A stretch of DNA of 52,076 nt, taken from Bog-473 sp052148295. GTDB lineage: Bacteria > Actinomycetota > Acidimicrobiia > Acidimicrobiales > RAAP-2. The stretch spans positions 1 to 52,076 of the forward strand of contig JBKQIP010000018.1 of assembly GCA_052148295.1 (NCBI GenBank). Reading direction: 5' to 3'. The notes under the pieces were generated by a model. It worked only from the letters and a program-made list of their open reading frames with translations. It did no database searches and had not been told where the DNA came from. Of the stretch, positions 1-6,679 are shown piece by piece (position 1 is the stretch's first letter; each line of letters begins with the position of its first letter). A program made the position numbers and the translations under genes.

Positions 1-2
1 GC

Positions 3-368
3 GTCTTCTCGGCCCGCTACGCCGGCGAGGGCGCCACCTACGCCGACAACGTGGCCAAGTTGCTGGCCGAGCTGGCGGCGCGGCCCGACGGGGCAGGTGC
101 CCGCCGGGCCCGGTTCCGAACGGTCGCCCTGGTCGCCTTCCCCGACGGCGGCGAGGTCTGGGCCGAGGGAGCCGTCGAGGGCACCATCGCCGAGCGCGCC
201 CGGGGCGACGGCGGGTTCGGGTACGACCCGGTCTTCGTGCCGCACGACGGCGACGGCCGCACGTTCGCGCAGATGGGACCGGCGGAGAAGCACGCCATCT
301 CGCACCGCGGTCGGGCCTTCCGGTCCCTGGCGACCGCGCTGGCGGACCGCGCCGAGCCGGGGACGTGA
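3..368 (+). CDS. rdgB: RdgB/HAM1 family XTP/dITP pyrophosphatase, 3' part
   Basis: The C-terminal 121 residues are present; the frame is open to the window edge, so the gene starts outside. RdgB hydrolyses dITP, XTP and other non-canonical purine triphosphates to the monophosphate and so cleans the nucleotide pool. Seen: the SARYAGEGATYADN block at the left edge, FGYDPVFVP in the middle, and an AEKHAISHRGRA block near the end, all in the order and spacing of the family C-terminus. The stop at 366-368 leaves a normal family C-terminus. It probably belongs to an upstream operon (often rph-rdgB), which cannot be seen here. The GTG at 51 is internal and not the start. Confidence 0.93.
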   Translation, partial: VFSARYAGEGATYADNVAKLLAELAARPDGAGARRARFRTVALVAFPDGGEVWAEGAVEGTIAERARGDGGFGYDPVFVPHDGDGRTFAQMGPAEKHAISHRGRAFRSLATALADRAEPGT

Positions 369-395
369 GCCGGTCCGGACGCCGACCCCGGTCCC

Positions 396-896
396 TTACG
401 GGGTCTTGGGGGTGGCCCGTTCCCGGGCGGCCCGGAGCCGCTGGACCCCGGCCGTGAGCGACTCCTTGATCAGCCGGTCATTGTCCTTGGAGATGAAGCG
501 GTGGACCCGCTTTTCGAACAGGGCCCGCATCAGCGGATTGAAGGCGTGATAGGTCTCGGAGAAGTGGACCCGCGTCGTCCCGTTCCCCCGGTCCTCGAGC
601 CGCGTGCGGCCCTCGGCGCTCGACCACAGGGGGCGGCCGATGGCGTTGTACTTCCACGACTCGGTGGGTGTGACCTCGGTCAGCCACTCCCAGGACTGGC
701 CCCTGCCGCCCGAGAGGAGGTAGCGCGGCACCCGGAAGGTGCAGTGGCGCACCAGGCCCTCGCCGACGGCGTCGCCGGGATGGAGGATCTCGATGGTCAC
801 GTCGCCCGACTGCGACCGGGGCGCCCGGTACCAGAACAGGGTCCACAGCTCGTCGGGGCTGGCTGCGATGTCGACGAAGTAGTGGTGCTCCTGCAC
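396..896 (-). CDS. SRPBCC-fold (polyketide cyclase/START-like) protein
   Basis: This 166-aa protein opens with a strand and helix typical of the SRPBCC fold (HYFVDIAASPDELWTLFW) and ends with the long C-terminal helix (residues about 120-160, rich in Arg and Leu). The fold binds hydrophobic ligands in a deep cavity. Members act as lipid carriers, aromatases or stress proteins, and no residue here identifies the ligand. It is transcribed toward rdgB and diverges from the thioesterase gene to the right. Length is normal for a single-domain member. Function is unknown beyond the fold. Confidence 0.8.
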   Translation of the reverse strand: MQEHHYFVDIAASPDELWTLFWYRAPRSQSGDVTIEILHPGDAVGEGLVRHCTFRVPRYLLSGGRGQSWEWLTEVTPTESWKYNAIGRPLWSSAEGRTRLEDRGNGTTRVHFSETYHAFNPLMRALFEKRVHRFISKDNDRLIKESLTAGVQRLRAARERATPKTP

Positions 897-1003
897 GCGC
901 TCACCCTACCGCCGGGCCACCCCACCGGCTCGGAGCGGGGACGCCCGGGCGGCCTGGTGGCGGTCGAGGTCGAGGTGGGGGCCGAGCCAGGGCGCCGGTC
1001 GAG

Positions 1004-1468
1004 ATGACCGGCCGGGCGGCGGCGTTCGCGCCGCTCCCGGCGGACCGGGCCGCGTACTGGGCCGGGTTCGGGCACTGGGACGACGTCCTCTTTCCCAACG
1101 TGGTCGGGCTGGAGCTCGAGGAGGTGCGGGTCGACTACGCCCGCATGCGCCTGCCCTACCGTCCCGAGCTGCGCCAGCCCGCCGGCATGGTGCACGGGGG
1201 CGCCATGGCGACCATGGTCGACACCGTCGTCGTGCCGGCCCTGGCCAGCGCCTTCGACCGGACCCCGGTGATGGCGACCGTCGACCTGCAGATCCGCTTC
1301 CTCAACGCGGCCCGGGAGACCGACCTGGTCGCCGAGGGCTGGGTGGTGCGCCGGGGACGCTCGATCTCCTTCTGCCAGGCGGAGGTCCGGCGCACCGTCG
1401 ACGACGAGGTGGTGGCCGAGGCGTGGATGGTGTACCGGGTCTCGGCCGTCGGCGCCGGGCCGGCGTAG
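1004..1468 (+). CDS. PaaI-like hotdog-fold acyl-CoA thioesterase
   Basis: This 154-aa single hotdog-domain protein probably hydrolyses an acyl- or aryl-CoA thioester in the cytoplasm. Seen: the family signature with the long helix after the catalytic region, PAGMVHGGAMATMVDT at about residues 60-75, where HGG and the following acidic residue form the active site. A TVDLQIRFLNAA strand follows, as in PaaI/YbgC-type proteins. Its stop lies 1 bp from the stop of the convergent nitroreductase. The ATG at 1004 gives the family length. Substrate cannot be told from sequence; the many acyl-CoA genes in the window suit a fatty-acid or aromatic-acid role. Confidence 0.85.
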   Translation: MTGRAAAFAPLPADRAAYWAGFGHWDDVLFPNVVGLELEEVRVDYARMRLPYRPELRQPAGMVHGGAMATMVDTVVVPALASAFDRTPVMATVDLQIRFLNAARETDLVAEGWVVRRGRSISFCQAEVRRTVDDEVVAEAWMVYRVSAVGAGPA

Positions 1469-1469
1469 C

Positions 1470-2108
1470 TCAGGGGTAGGGCGTGCCGTAGCGCTCGCGG
1501 TGCGCCTTCTGGGCCAGGGGGAGGCGGCGGGGCGGGCCGAGCCGTTTGGCCAGGTGGCCGAGCGGCACGACGGCGAGCGGCACCACCTCGGGGGGGAGAC
1601 CCAGGAGCTCGGACAGCCCGGTGCCGGCGACGACGGGCAGCGTGGTGAGGGCCGAACCCAGTCCCAGCGCGTGGGCGGCCAGCAGCAGGTTCTGGGTGGC
1701 CGGGTAGACGGACGCACCCAAGGTGGTGGCAGGGGCGAGCCGCGTGTCGCCGCAGACGGCGATGAGCACCGGTGCGCCGGCGACACCCCCCCGGGCGCCC
1801 TGGTCGACATCGCGCCAGAGGCCGGGCGGCAGGCGCCCCACCTCGTGGTCCCTGGCCCCCGCCTCCCAGGCCTCGGCGGTGATGGCGCCGATGGAGGCCC
1901 GCAGGGCGGCGTCGCGCACCACCACGAAGACGAAGGGCTGGCTGTTCTCCGCGCTGGGGGCGTGGGTGGCGGCGGTGAGGACCCGGGTGACCAGGGCCTC
2001 GTCCACATCGTCGGGCCGGAAGGAGCGGGCGGCCCGCTGCGTCAGCACCACGTCGAAGAAGTCGGGCCCGGGCTCGCCGGGGGGCGGGGTGGGGTCGACG
2101 TCGCCCAT
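1470..2108 (-). CDS. Nitroreductase-family FMN oxidoreductase
   Basis: This 212-aa protein belongs to the FMN-dependent nitroreductase fold. Seen: the N-terminal FMN-phosphate-binding block TQRAARSFRPDDVDEAL, then THAPSAENSQPFVFVVV, and the C-terminal LGLGSALTTLPV stretch that lines the flavin. These are the three expected blocks in order. The frame is open to 2453, but the ATG at 2108 places the first family block about 20 residues in, so it is chosen. The substrate could be a nitroaromatic, quinone or enone; the BluB and dehalogenase branches have extra motifs not seen here. It diverges from the hydratase pair across a 211-bp spacer. Confidence 0.82.
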   Translation of the reverse strand: MGDVDPTPPPGEPGPDFFDVVLTQRAARSFRPDDVDEALVTRVLTAATHAPSAENSQPFVFVVVRDAALRASIGAITAEAWEAGARDHEVGRLPPGLWRDVDQGARGGVAGAPVLIAVCGDTRLAPATTLGASVYPATQNLLLAAHALGLGSALTTLPVVAGTGLSELLGLPPEVVPLAVVPLGHLAKRLGPPRRLPLAQKAHRERYGTPYP

Positions 2109-2185
2109 GGAGCGTGATGGTACCGAGGGTGGGGCCGGGGTGCCCGATGGGACCGGTGTCGCGCCCGGTTGGGGACGGCGTCGGA

Positions 2186-2215
2186 TTGGGCCTGGTCGGG
2201 GCCAGCCGCTACCTT
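2186..2215 (+). promoter_or_regulatory. Candidate sigma70-type promoter for the hydratase pair
   Basis: TTGGGC (2186-2191), an 18-bp spacer, then TACCTT (2210-2215) lie about 105 bp before the GTG at 2320. The -35 matches only the first three bases of TTGACA. The call is weak and rests on position and spacing. Confidence 0.25.
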
Positions 2216-2319
2216 GGGCCCAGCGTCGGCGCTGGGCCGGCGGGGCCGGGATCCCCCCGTGACGACGGGATGGCGTGACGACGTGGGGGGGGAAGACGGC
2301 CGGGGACAAGGAGGACACG

Positions 2320-2835
2320 GTGGCCGAGGGCACCGCATCGCACGAAGAGGTCTTGAAGGGGATCATCGGGGCGCCGACCGGCAAGGCCAAGGTGGTGGTG
2401 GAGCGGGGTCCGGTGAGCCACTTCGCCGAGGCGGTCGGCAGCACCAGTCCCATCTATCGCAATCCCGAAGCGGCCCGGGACGCCGGGTTCGACGCCATAC
2501 CCGCCCCCCCGACCTGGCCCTTCGCCATGGAGTTCGCCGGCAAGTTCGAGGAGATCCAACCGTCTGACGCCCCGACCGGCAACCCCCTCATGACGGCGGT
2601 GGGACCGCTGATGGCCAAGGGCGGGCTCATCCTCCACGGTGAGCAGGAGTTCATCTACCACCGCCCCGTCCTGGTGGGCGACGTCCTGGTGAGCGAGGGC
2701 AAGATCACCGACGCCTACCAGAAGGAGTCCAAGGGCAAGACGATGACCTTCATCGTGAGCGAGACCAACTGGTCCGATGACAAGACCGGTGAGCCGGTGG
2801 TCACCGCCCGCTTCAACCTGATCCACCGTTCGTGA
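2320..2835 (+). CDS. MaoC-like (FAS1-type) dehydratase, HadA-like subunit
   Basis: This 171-aa hotdog protein resembles the structural subunit of (R)-3-hydroxyacyl thioester dehydratases (HadA-HadB in mycobacterial FAS-II, ChsH-type enzymes in steroid catabolism). Seen: the N-terminal hotdog strand-helix with FAEAVGSTSPIYRNPEAA, then a GEQEFIYHRPVLVGD block typical of the FAS1-like N-terminal dehydratase domain. The frame is open from 2275, but GTG at 2320 is preceded by AAGGAGGA at ideal spacing and is chosen. The gene 130 bp downstream supplies the catalytic partner. The pair probably forms a heterodimer. Whether it serves synthesis or degradation is open. Confidence 0.82.
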   Translation: MAEGTASHEEVLKGIIGAPTGKAKVVVERGPVSHFAEAVGSTSPIYRNPEAARDAGFDAIPAPPTWPFAMEFAGKFEEIQPSDAPTGNPLMTAVGPLMAKGGLILHGEQEFIYHRPVLVGDVLVSEGKITDAYQKESKGKTMTFIVSETNWSDDKTGEPVVTARFNLIHRS

Positions 2836-2844
2836 ACACTGCGT

Positions 2845-2962
2845 GGGTGGCCGGTCGACGAGGTGGCGAGGTGGCGAGCCGGTGAGTCGGCGAGTCACTG
2901 TGTCGGCGAGTTGTTGAGTGTGCTGAGTTTGCTGAGCGTGATCGAGTTGACGAGGGGAGAGC
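2845..2962 (+). repeat. Degenerate GCGAG/GAGT octamer-like repeat tract
   Basis: The spacer between the two hydratase genes consists of back-to-back variants of an approximately 8-nt unit such as GCGAGGTG, GCGAGCCG, GTGAGTCG and GCGAGTTG, then TGCTGAG repeats. It ends in the ribosome binding site of the next gene. It has few stops in one frame but no protein-like content. Confidence 0.6.
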
Positions 2963-2965
2963 GAC

Positions 2966-3397
2966 GTGGGTGAGCCGAAGCTGTTCTTCGAGGACGTGGC
3001 GGTGGGCGATGAAGGCCCCGCCATCTCGCACAAGCTGACCAGGACCGATCTGGTGAAGTACGCCGGCGCCTCGGGGGACTTCAATCCGATGCACCACGAT
3101 GAGGTGGCGGCCCAGGCGGCCGGTCAGCCCAGCGTCTTCGGCCACGGCATGTTCTCCATGGGCCTCTTGGGCTCGGCGCTGACGGACTACGTGGGCGTGG
3201 GCAACGTGACCAGGTATCAGGTCCGCTTCGCCCGGCAGACCTGGCCGGACGAGGTCCTCTCCTCCAAGATCGTGGTCACCGGCAAGCGGGAGGAGGGCGG
3301 CCAGAAGCTGATCGACCTCGCCGTCACCCTCTCCAACGGCGAGGGCGAGGACAAGCTGGTGGGTCAGGCCACCGCGGCACTGCCCAGCCGGAGCTGA
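2966..3397 (+). CDS. MaoC-family hydratase, HadB-like catalytic subunit
   Basis: This 143-aa protein has the hydratase-2 signature YAGASGDFNPMHHDE (about residues 32-46), in which Asp and His are the catalytic pair that adds or removes water at C3 of an acyl thioester. A GHGMFSMGLLGS helix and the TWPDEVL overhang strand follow, all as in HadB. GTG at 2966 is preceded by GAGGGGAG. Together with the upstream HadA-like gene it should make a two-subunit (R)-specific dehydratase acting on CoA or ACP esters. Its stop is followed by a GC-rich stretch with complementary CCCCGCC/GGCGGGG blocks that may serve as a terminator for both converging units. Confidence 0.88.
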   Translation: MGEPKLFFEDVAVGDEGPAISHKLTRTDLVKYAGASGDFNPMHHDEVAAQAAGQPSVFGHGMFSMGLLGSALTDYVGVGNVTRYQVRFARQTWPDEVLSSKIVVTGKREEGGQKLIDLAVTLSNGEGEDKLVGQATAALPSRS

Positions 3398-3434
3398 GCC
3401 CGCGAGCCGGCCCCGCCCGGGCCCCGCCGGGGGC

Positions 3435-4655
3435 TCAGGCGGGGTCGAAGCGCACCGGGAGCCGGGCCGGCCCCCAGATGCCGAAGGTGGCGGGTTTCCA
3501 CGCCACGTCGCCGTTGCGTGCCAGTCCGGGCATGCGCCGGGCCAGCAGGGGCAACGCCTCCTGGAGTTCGGCCCGGGCCAGGGCGGCGCCCATGCAGAAG
3601 TGGATGCCGGAGCCGAACGTCATGTGCGCGCTGGCCCGTTCGGTGGTGATGTCGAGCTGGTTCGGCAGGGCCCAGACCTCGGGATCCCGATTGGCTCCGG
3701 CCAGCGACGTCGAGACGATGGTCCCCTGGGGGAACAGCACGTCGCGGTACACCACGTCCTCGGCGGCGAAGCGCACCGTGGCCCGCACGGCACCGAGATA
3801 GCGCATCGTCTCCTCGACGGCGCGGGAGGCCAGCTCGGGCTGGGCGGCCAGGAGGGCCCATTGATCGGGATGGTCGGCGAAGAGGGCGATGGAGCAGGCC
3901 AGCTGGTTGCGCGTGGTGTCGGTTCCGGCCATGAGAACGGCCTCGGCCAGCATGGTCATCTCTTCCGTCGAGAGGCGATCGCCTTCCTCCTCGATGGCGA
4001 TCAGGTCGCTGAGCAGATCTTGGCGGGGTGCCGACCGGCGCTCGGCGACCATCTCGCCGACGTACGCGGTCAGCTCGTCGGCCGCTCGCGCGATCAGCGG
4101 CAGGTCGTCGGCCAGCGTGCCGTTGAAGATGCGGAAGATGTCGGTGGCCCAGCCCGAGAAGAGCTTCCAGTCCTCCGGCGGGGCGCCGAGCAGCTCGCAG
4201 ATGATCGGAATGGGGTAGGGCTCGCAGATGTCGGCCACGAACTCGCACTCCCCCGCTCCCGCGACGCGATCGATCAGGTCCGTCACCACGGCCCGCATGG
4301 TGGGGCGCAGGCGGTTGGCCGAGGCGGGCGTGAAAGCGGGCGCCACCAGCCGACGCAGGCGAGCATGCTCGTCGCCCTCCATGGAGAGGATCGACTGCCG
4401 GCGGCGGCCGTAGGCCTCGCCCTCGGGCAGACCGGCCATCCGGGGCAGGATGGACAGCGCCGAATGGAAGCGCCGGTCCCGCAGGACGGCCGTCACATCC
4501 TCCATGCGGGTCACGCAGTAGCCCATGTCGGTCCGGGCCAGCCAATGGTGCGACCGGGCCTCCTCAATGGCCGCCAGGGCCTCGAGGCGATCCAACCCGA
4601 CGGTGTTGAGCTGTGGCAGGTCGAGCTGGTCGACGGGTTGCGTCTGGGGATTCAT
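3435..4655 (-). CDS. Cytochrome P450
   Basis: This 406-aa soluble bacterial class I P450 has all hallmarks: the I-helix oxygen-activation motif AGTDTT (residues 243-248), the K-helix ExxR (Glu282-Arg285) and the haem loop FGSGIHFCMG with proximal Cys354. It should hydroxylate a hydrophobic substrate using electrons from a ferredoxin not encoded here. The ATG at 4655 is only 2 bp after the stop of the upstream SDR, so the two genes form one operon and translation may be coupled. The SDR would suit oxidation of the alcohol formed by the P450. The reading frame continues upstream through the SDR region in the wrong frame; that extension is a shadow. Confidence 0.93.
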   Translation of the reverse strand: MNPQTQPVDQLDLPQLNTVGLDRLEALAAIEEARSHHWLARTDMGYCVTRMEDVTAVLRDRRFHSALSILPRMAGLPEGEAYGRRRQSILSMEGDEHARLRRLVAPAFTPASANRLRPTMRAVVTDLIDRVAGAGECEFVADICEPYPIPIICELLGAPPEDWKLFSGWATDIFRIFNGTLADDLPLIARAADELTAYVGEMVAERRSAPRQDLLSDLIAIEEEGDRLSTEEMTMLAEAVLMAGTDTTRNQLACSIALFADHPDQWALLAAQPELASRAVEETMRYLGAVRATVRFAAEDVVYRDVLFPQGTIVSTSLAGANRDPEVWALPNQLDITTERASAHMTFGSGIHFCMGAALARAELQEALPLLARRMPGLARNGDVAWKPATFGIWGPARLPVRFDPA

Positions 4656-4657
4656 GC

Positions 4658-5476
4658 TCACGAGTCTTGCAGTGCGGGATGTCGTTTGACCAGGATCGGC
4701 AGGATCCACGATGTGGGCACCAGGTGCCCGGCAGCGGCTCCCACCCGGTTGGCCGCCCCGGGGATGACCACGGCGCGGCCGGCCGCCAGCCCGGCCACCG
4801 CGGCCTGCGCTACCTGGGCGGCGGGGATCCACATGATCTTGGGCAGCGCGGCGCCGGCCTCCTCGTCGCTCATGCCGGCGGCCTCGGCGAACCCGGTGGC
4901 TACCGGGCCGGGGCACAGCGTGGTCACCGTGACCCCGTGGGCCTTGACCTCGGAGCCGAGCGCACGCCCGTAGGAGAGCACGAAGGCCTTCGACGCACCG
5001 TAGACGGCCTGGCCGGGGAGGGGCTGGAAGGCGGCGGTGGACGCCGTGTTGAGGATGGCCCCCTGACGACGACGGACCATGTCGGGGACGAAGAGCGTGC
5101 ACAGGTCGACCACCGCCTCGACGTTCGTCCGCACCATGCCCAGCTGCGCGTCGCGGTCGCTCTTGTGGGCCGGGCCCATGGTGGTGAAGCCCGCGTTGTT
5201 GACCAGGATGTCGACCACCAGTCCGCGCCCGTCGATCTGCTCGGGCAGGGTGCGACGCGATCCGGCATCGGACAGGTCGGCGGCGATCACCTCGGTGCGG
5301 ACGTGGTAGGTGGCGCCGAGTTGCTCGGCCAGGGTCCTCAGCCTTTCCTCCCGCCGGGCCACCAGCGTCAGGCCGAAGCCCCGCTTGGCCAGCTCCCGGG
5401 CGATCTGGGCGCCGATGCCCGAAGAGGAGCCGGTGACCAGGGCGGTCGTGTTCTCGTGGGGGAGGGGGAGTGCCAT
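4658..5476 (-). CDS. Short-chain dehydrogenase/reductase (classical SDR)
   Basis: This 272-aa Rossmann enzyme has the cofactor motif GSSSGIG (residues 16-22), the LVARREERL segment that favours NADP(H), NNAG in the fourth strand, and the catalytic YGASK with an upstream Ser in NTAS. It interconverts an alcohol and a ketone or aldehyde. The ATG at 5476 gives normal class length. It is first in an SDR-P450 operon. The closest recognisable group is the DltE/YqjQ-like 'SDR family NAD(P)-dependent oxidoreductase' set, so the substrate is not assigned. The 34-nt palindrome about 95 bp upstream may be its operator. Confidence 0.9.
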   Translation of the reverse strand: MALPLPHENTTALVTGSSSGIGAQIARELAKRGFGLTLVARREERLRTLAEQLGATYHVRTEVIAADLSDAGSRRTLPEQIDGRGLVVDILVNNAGFTTMGPAHKSDRDAQLGMVRTNVEAVVDLCTLFVPDMVRRRQGAILNTASTAAFQPLPGQAVYGASKAFVLSYGRALGSEVKAHGVTVTTLCPGPVATGFAEAAGMSDEEAGAALPKIMWIPAAQVAQAAVAGLAAGRAVVIPGAANRVGAAAGHLVPTSWILPILVKRHPALQDS

Positions 5477-5568
5477 GCGCAGACTGTACGCAGTCCGGAG
5501 CCGGACTGGCGCCCGTCCCCAAGATGTCGATGTTCCCGGCTCCGTGAAGATTGTGTTGCGGTCGTGAC

Positions 5569-5602
5569 CGTGAACTGGGTCTTCGCGAAGGACCTGTTCA
5601 CG
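5569..5602. promoter_or_regulatory. 34-nt interrupted palindrome, candidate operator
   Basis: Arms CGTGAAC (5569-5575) and GTTCACG (5596-5602) surround a perfect central CTTCGCGAAG (5581-5590). Pairing across the centre gives 14 Watson-Crick matches of 17 plus one G-T. A further GGTTCAC follows at 5605. It lies between the divergent SDR-P450 operon and the LON gene. It could be a repressor site or an RNA hairpin. Confidence 0.5.
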
Positions 5603-5691
5603 CGGGGTTCACAGAGCGACCCGAGAGGCAGATACTTGGGGCACGACGGTTGCGGGTGTCAGCCGCCGCCGCGAGTGGAAAGGAGCTGCCG

Positions 5692-5736
5692 ATGGACTCG
5701 ACACGCTCGACCGAGGAAGGCGATCCGCCGGGTTGA
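5692..5736 (+). CDS. Possible 14-aa leader peptide ORF
   Basis: ATG at 5692 is preceded by AAAGGAG at good spacing and reads MDSTRSTEEGDPPG before TGA at 5734-5736. The strong ribosome binding site is the only support. It could be a leader ORF or chance. It is not a known peptide to me. Confidence 0.25.
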   Translation: MDSTRSTEEGDPPG

Positions 5737-5923
5737 ACCCGCGTCGCCGGTGTCGGACGGGTGACGCTCCGCAGGAGATCGCCGGGTGGGATGCTCGGCG
5801 TATGAATGAGGCTGAACTCGCGCCGGTGCGTGTGTAGGCAGGCCGTGAGGGCCGCCCCCGCACCCACTGCGCCGAATTCTGTCCCCGTGATCTCACTGCC
5901 AGAACAACACAACAACGAGTTCA

Positions 5924-5945
5924 GGACCGGCCTCGCCGCCGGTCC
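5924..5945 (+). terminator. Strong GC hairpin, terminator- or leader-like
   Basis: GGACCGGC and GCCGGTCC form a perfect 8-bp stem with a 6-nt loop. It follows an unusual AC-rich, unstructured run (AACAACACAACAACGAG). No U-tract follows, so if it terminates it would be of the tail-less actinobacterial kind. Confidence 0.4.
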
Positions 5946-5971
5946 TGCTCGCGTCGGTGGGCCAGGTGTCG

Positions 5972-6001
5972 TCGACGGACCGGGTGGCGGGGGCCTAAGG
6001 T
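5972..6001 (+). promoter_or_regulatory. Candidate promoter of the LON-domain gene
   Basis: TCGACG (5972-5977), an 18-bp spacer and TAAGGT (5996-6001) give a predicted start about 17 nt before the ATG at 6025. The -35/-10 pair resembles the one found upstream of the peroxiredoxin gene in this window (TCGACA, TAGGGT). Confidence 0.4.
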
Positions 6002-6024
6002 GGGCTCACGGCTATGTGGGCGCG

Positions 6025-6669
6025 ATGACCGAGTCACTCACCGGGCGGGGCGGGCGCCGTCTGGCCATGTTCCCCCTGTCCACGGTGCTCTTTCCCCATG
6101 TGCAGATGCCGCTCCACGTGTTCGAGCCCCGGTACCGGGCGCTCGTCGCAGACTGCCTGGCCGGGGACCCCCGGTTCGGTGTCGTCCTGATCGCACGCGG
6201 CTCGGAGGTGGGGGGCGGCGACCAGCGCACAGCGCTGGGGACCCGTGCCGTGATCACCCATGCCGCCTCCCTCGCCGACGGACGCTCCCTCATGCTGGTC
6301 CGGGGTGACGTTCGCCTTCGGGTCACCGCATGGCTGCCGGACGACCCGTACCCGATGGCCCTGGTGGAGGAGTGGGGCCCCGAGGTCGAGCCGGTGGACG
6401 AGGCCCTGCTGCGACGGGCCATCGAGAGCGTGCGGCACACCCGCGGCCTGCTGTCGGAGACCGGCTCGGGTGCCGCGCTCTCACCCGACGTGCAGTTCGA
6501 CGACGATCCCGAGGTGGCGTGCTGGCAGATCTGTGCCGAGGCGCACCTGAGCACGCTCGATGCCCAGGGGGTGCTGTCGGCCGAGGGGTCGACCGCACGC
6601 TTGGAGCTGCTCATCGAGCACTCCGAGGCCCTGGCCCAGGACCTCCGTCGCATGTTGGCCCAGAGCTGA
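6025..6669 (+). CDS. LON peptidase substrate-binding-domain protein
   Basis: This 214-aa protein consists of the N-terminal substrate-binding domain of Lon without ATPase or peptidase. Seen: the opening MFPLSTVLFPHVQMPLHVFEPRYRALV block (about residues 12-38), then FGVVLIARGSEVGG and a helical second half. Stand-alone LON-domain proteins are widespread in actinobacteria and may present substrates or act as adaptors; the role is unproven. ATG at 6025 puts the domain block 11 residues in. The sulfatase starts about 10 bp after its stop and is probably co-transcribed. Confidence 0.88.
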   Translation: MTESLTGRGGRRLAMFPLSTVLFPHVQMPLHVFEPRYRALVADCLAGDPRFGVVLIARGSEVGGGDQRTALGTRAVITHAASLADGRSLMLVRGDVRLRVTAWLPDDPYPMALVEEWGPEVEPVDEALLRRAIESVRHTRGLLSETGSGAALSPDVQFDDDPEVACWQICAEAHLSTLDAQGVLSAEGSTARLELLIEHSEALAQDLRRMLAQS

Positions 6670-6679
6670 GGGGGTGGGG

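Larger units (their letters stand above)
5477..6024. other. 548-bp non-coding regulatory interval
   Basis: No convincing gene of normal size lies here. The interval holds a 34-nt palindrome (5569-5602), a 14-codon ORF with a strong Shine-Dalgarno (5692-5736), an AC-rich run (5901-5920), a perfect 8-bp hairpin (5924-5945) and a promoter-like element for the LON gene (5972-6001). Open frames through it have atypical Arg/Pro/Ala composition and are taken as shadows. Confidence 0.6.

Noticed and set aside
3435..5522. A single 695-codon frame spanning both the P450 and the region of the SDR
   Set aside because: The upstream half is an Arg/Gly/Pro-rich shadow of the SDR, which reads perfectly in another frame; the P450 starts at 4655.
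5806..5880. Short frame starting MRLNSRRCVCRQ, resembling Cys-rich leader peptides upstream of sulfur genes
   Set aside because: The frame has no stop soon after the cysteines, and the downstream gene is a LON protein and not a sulfur-assimilation gene.
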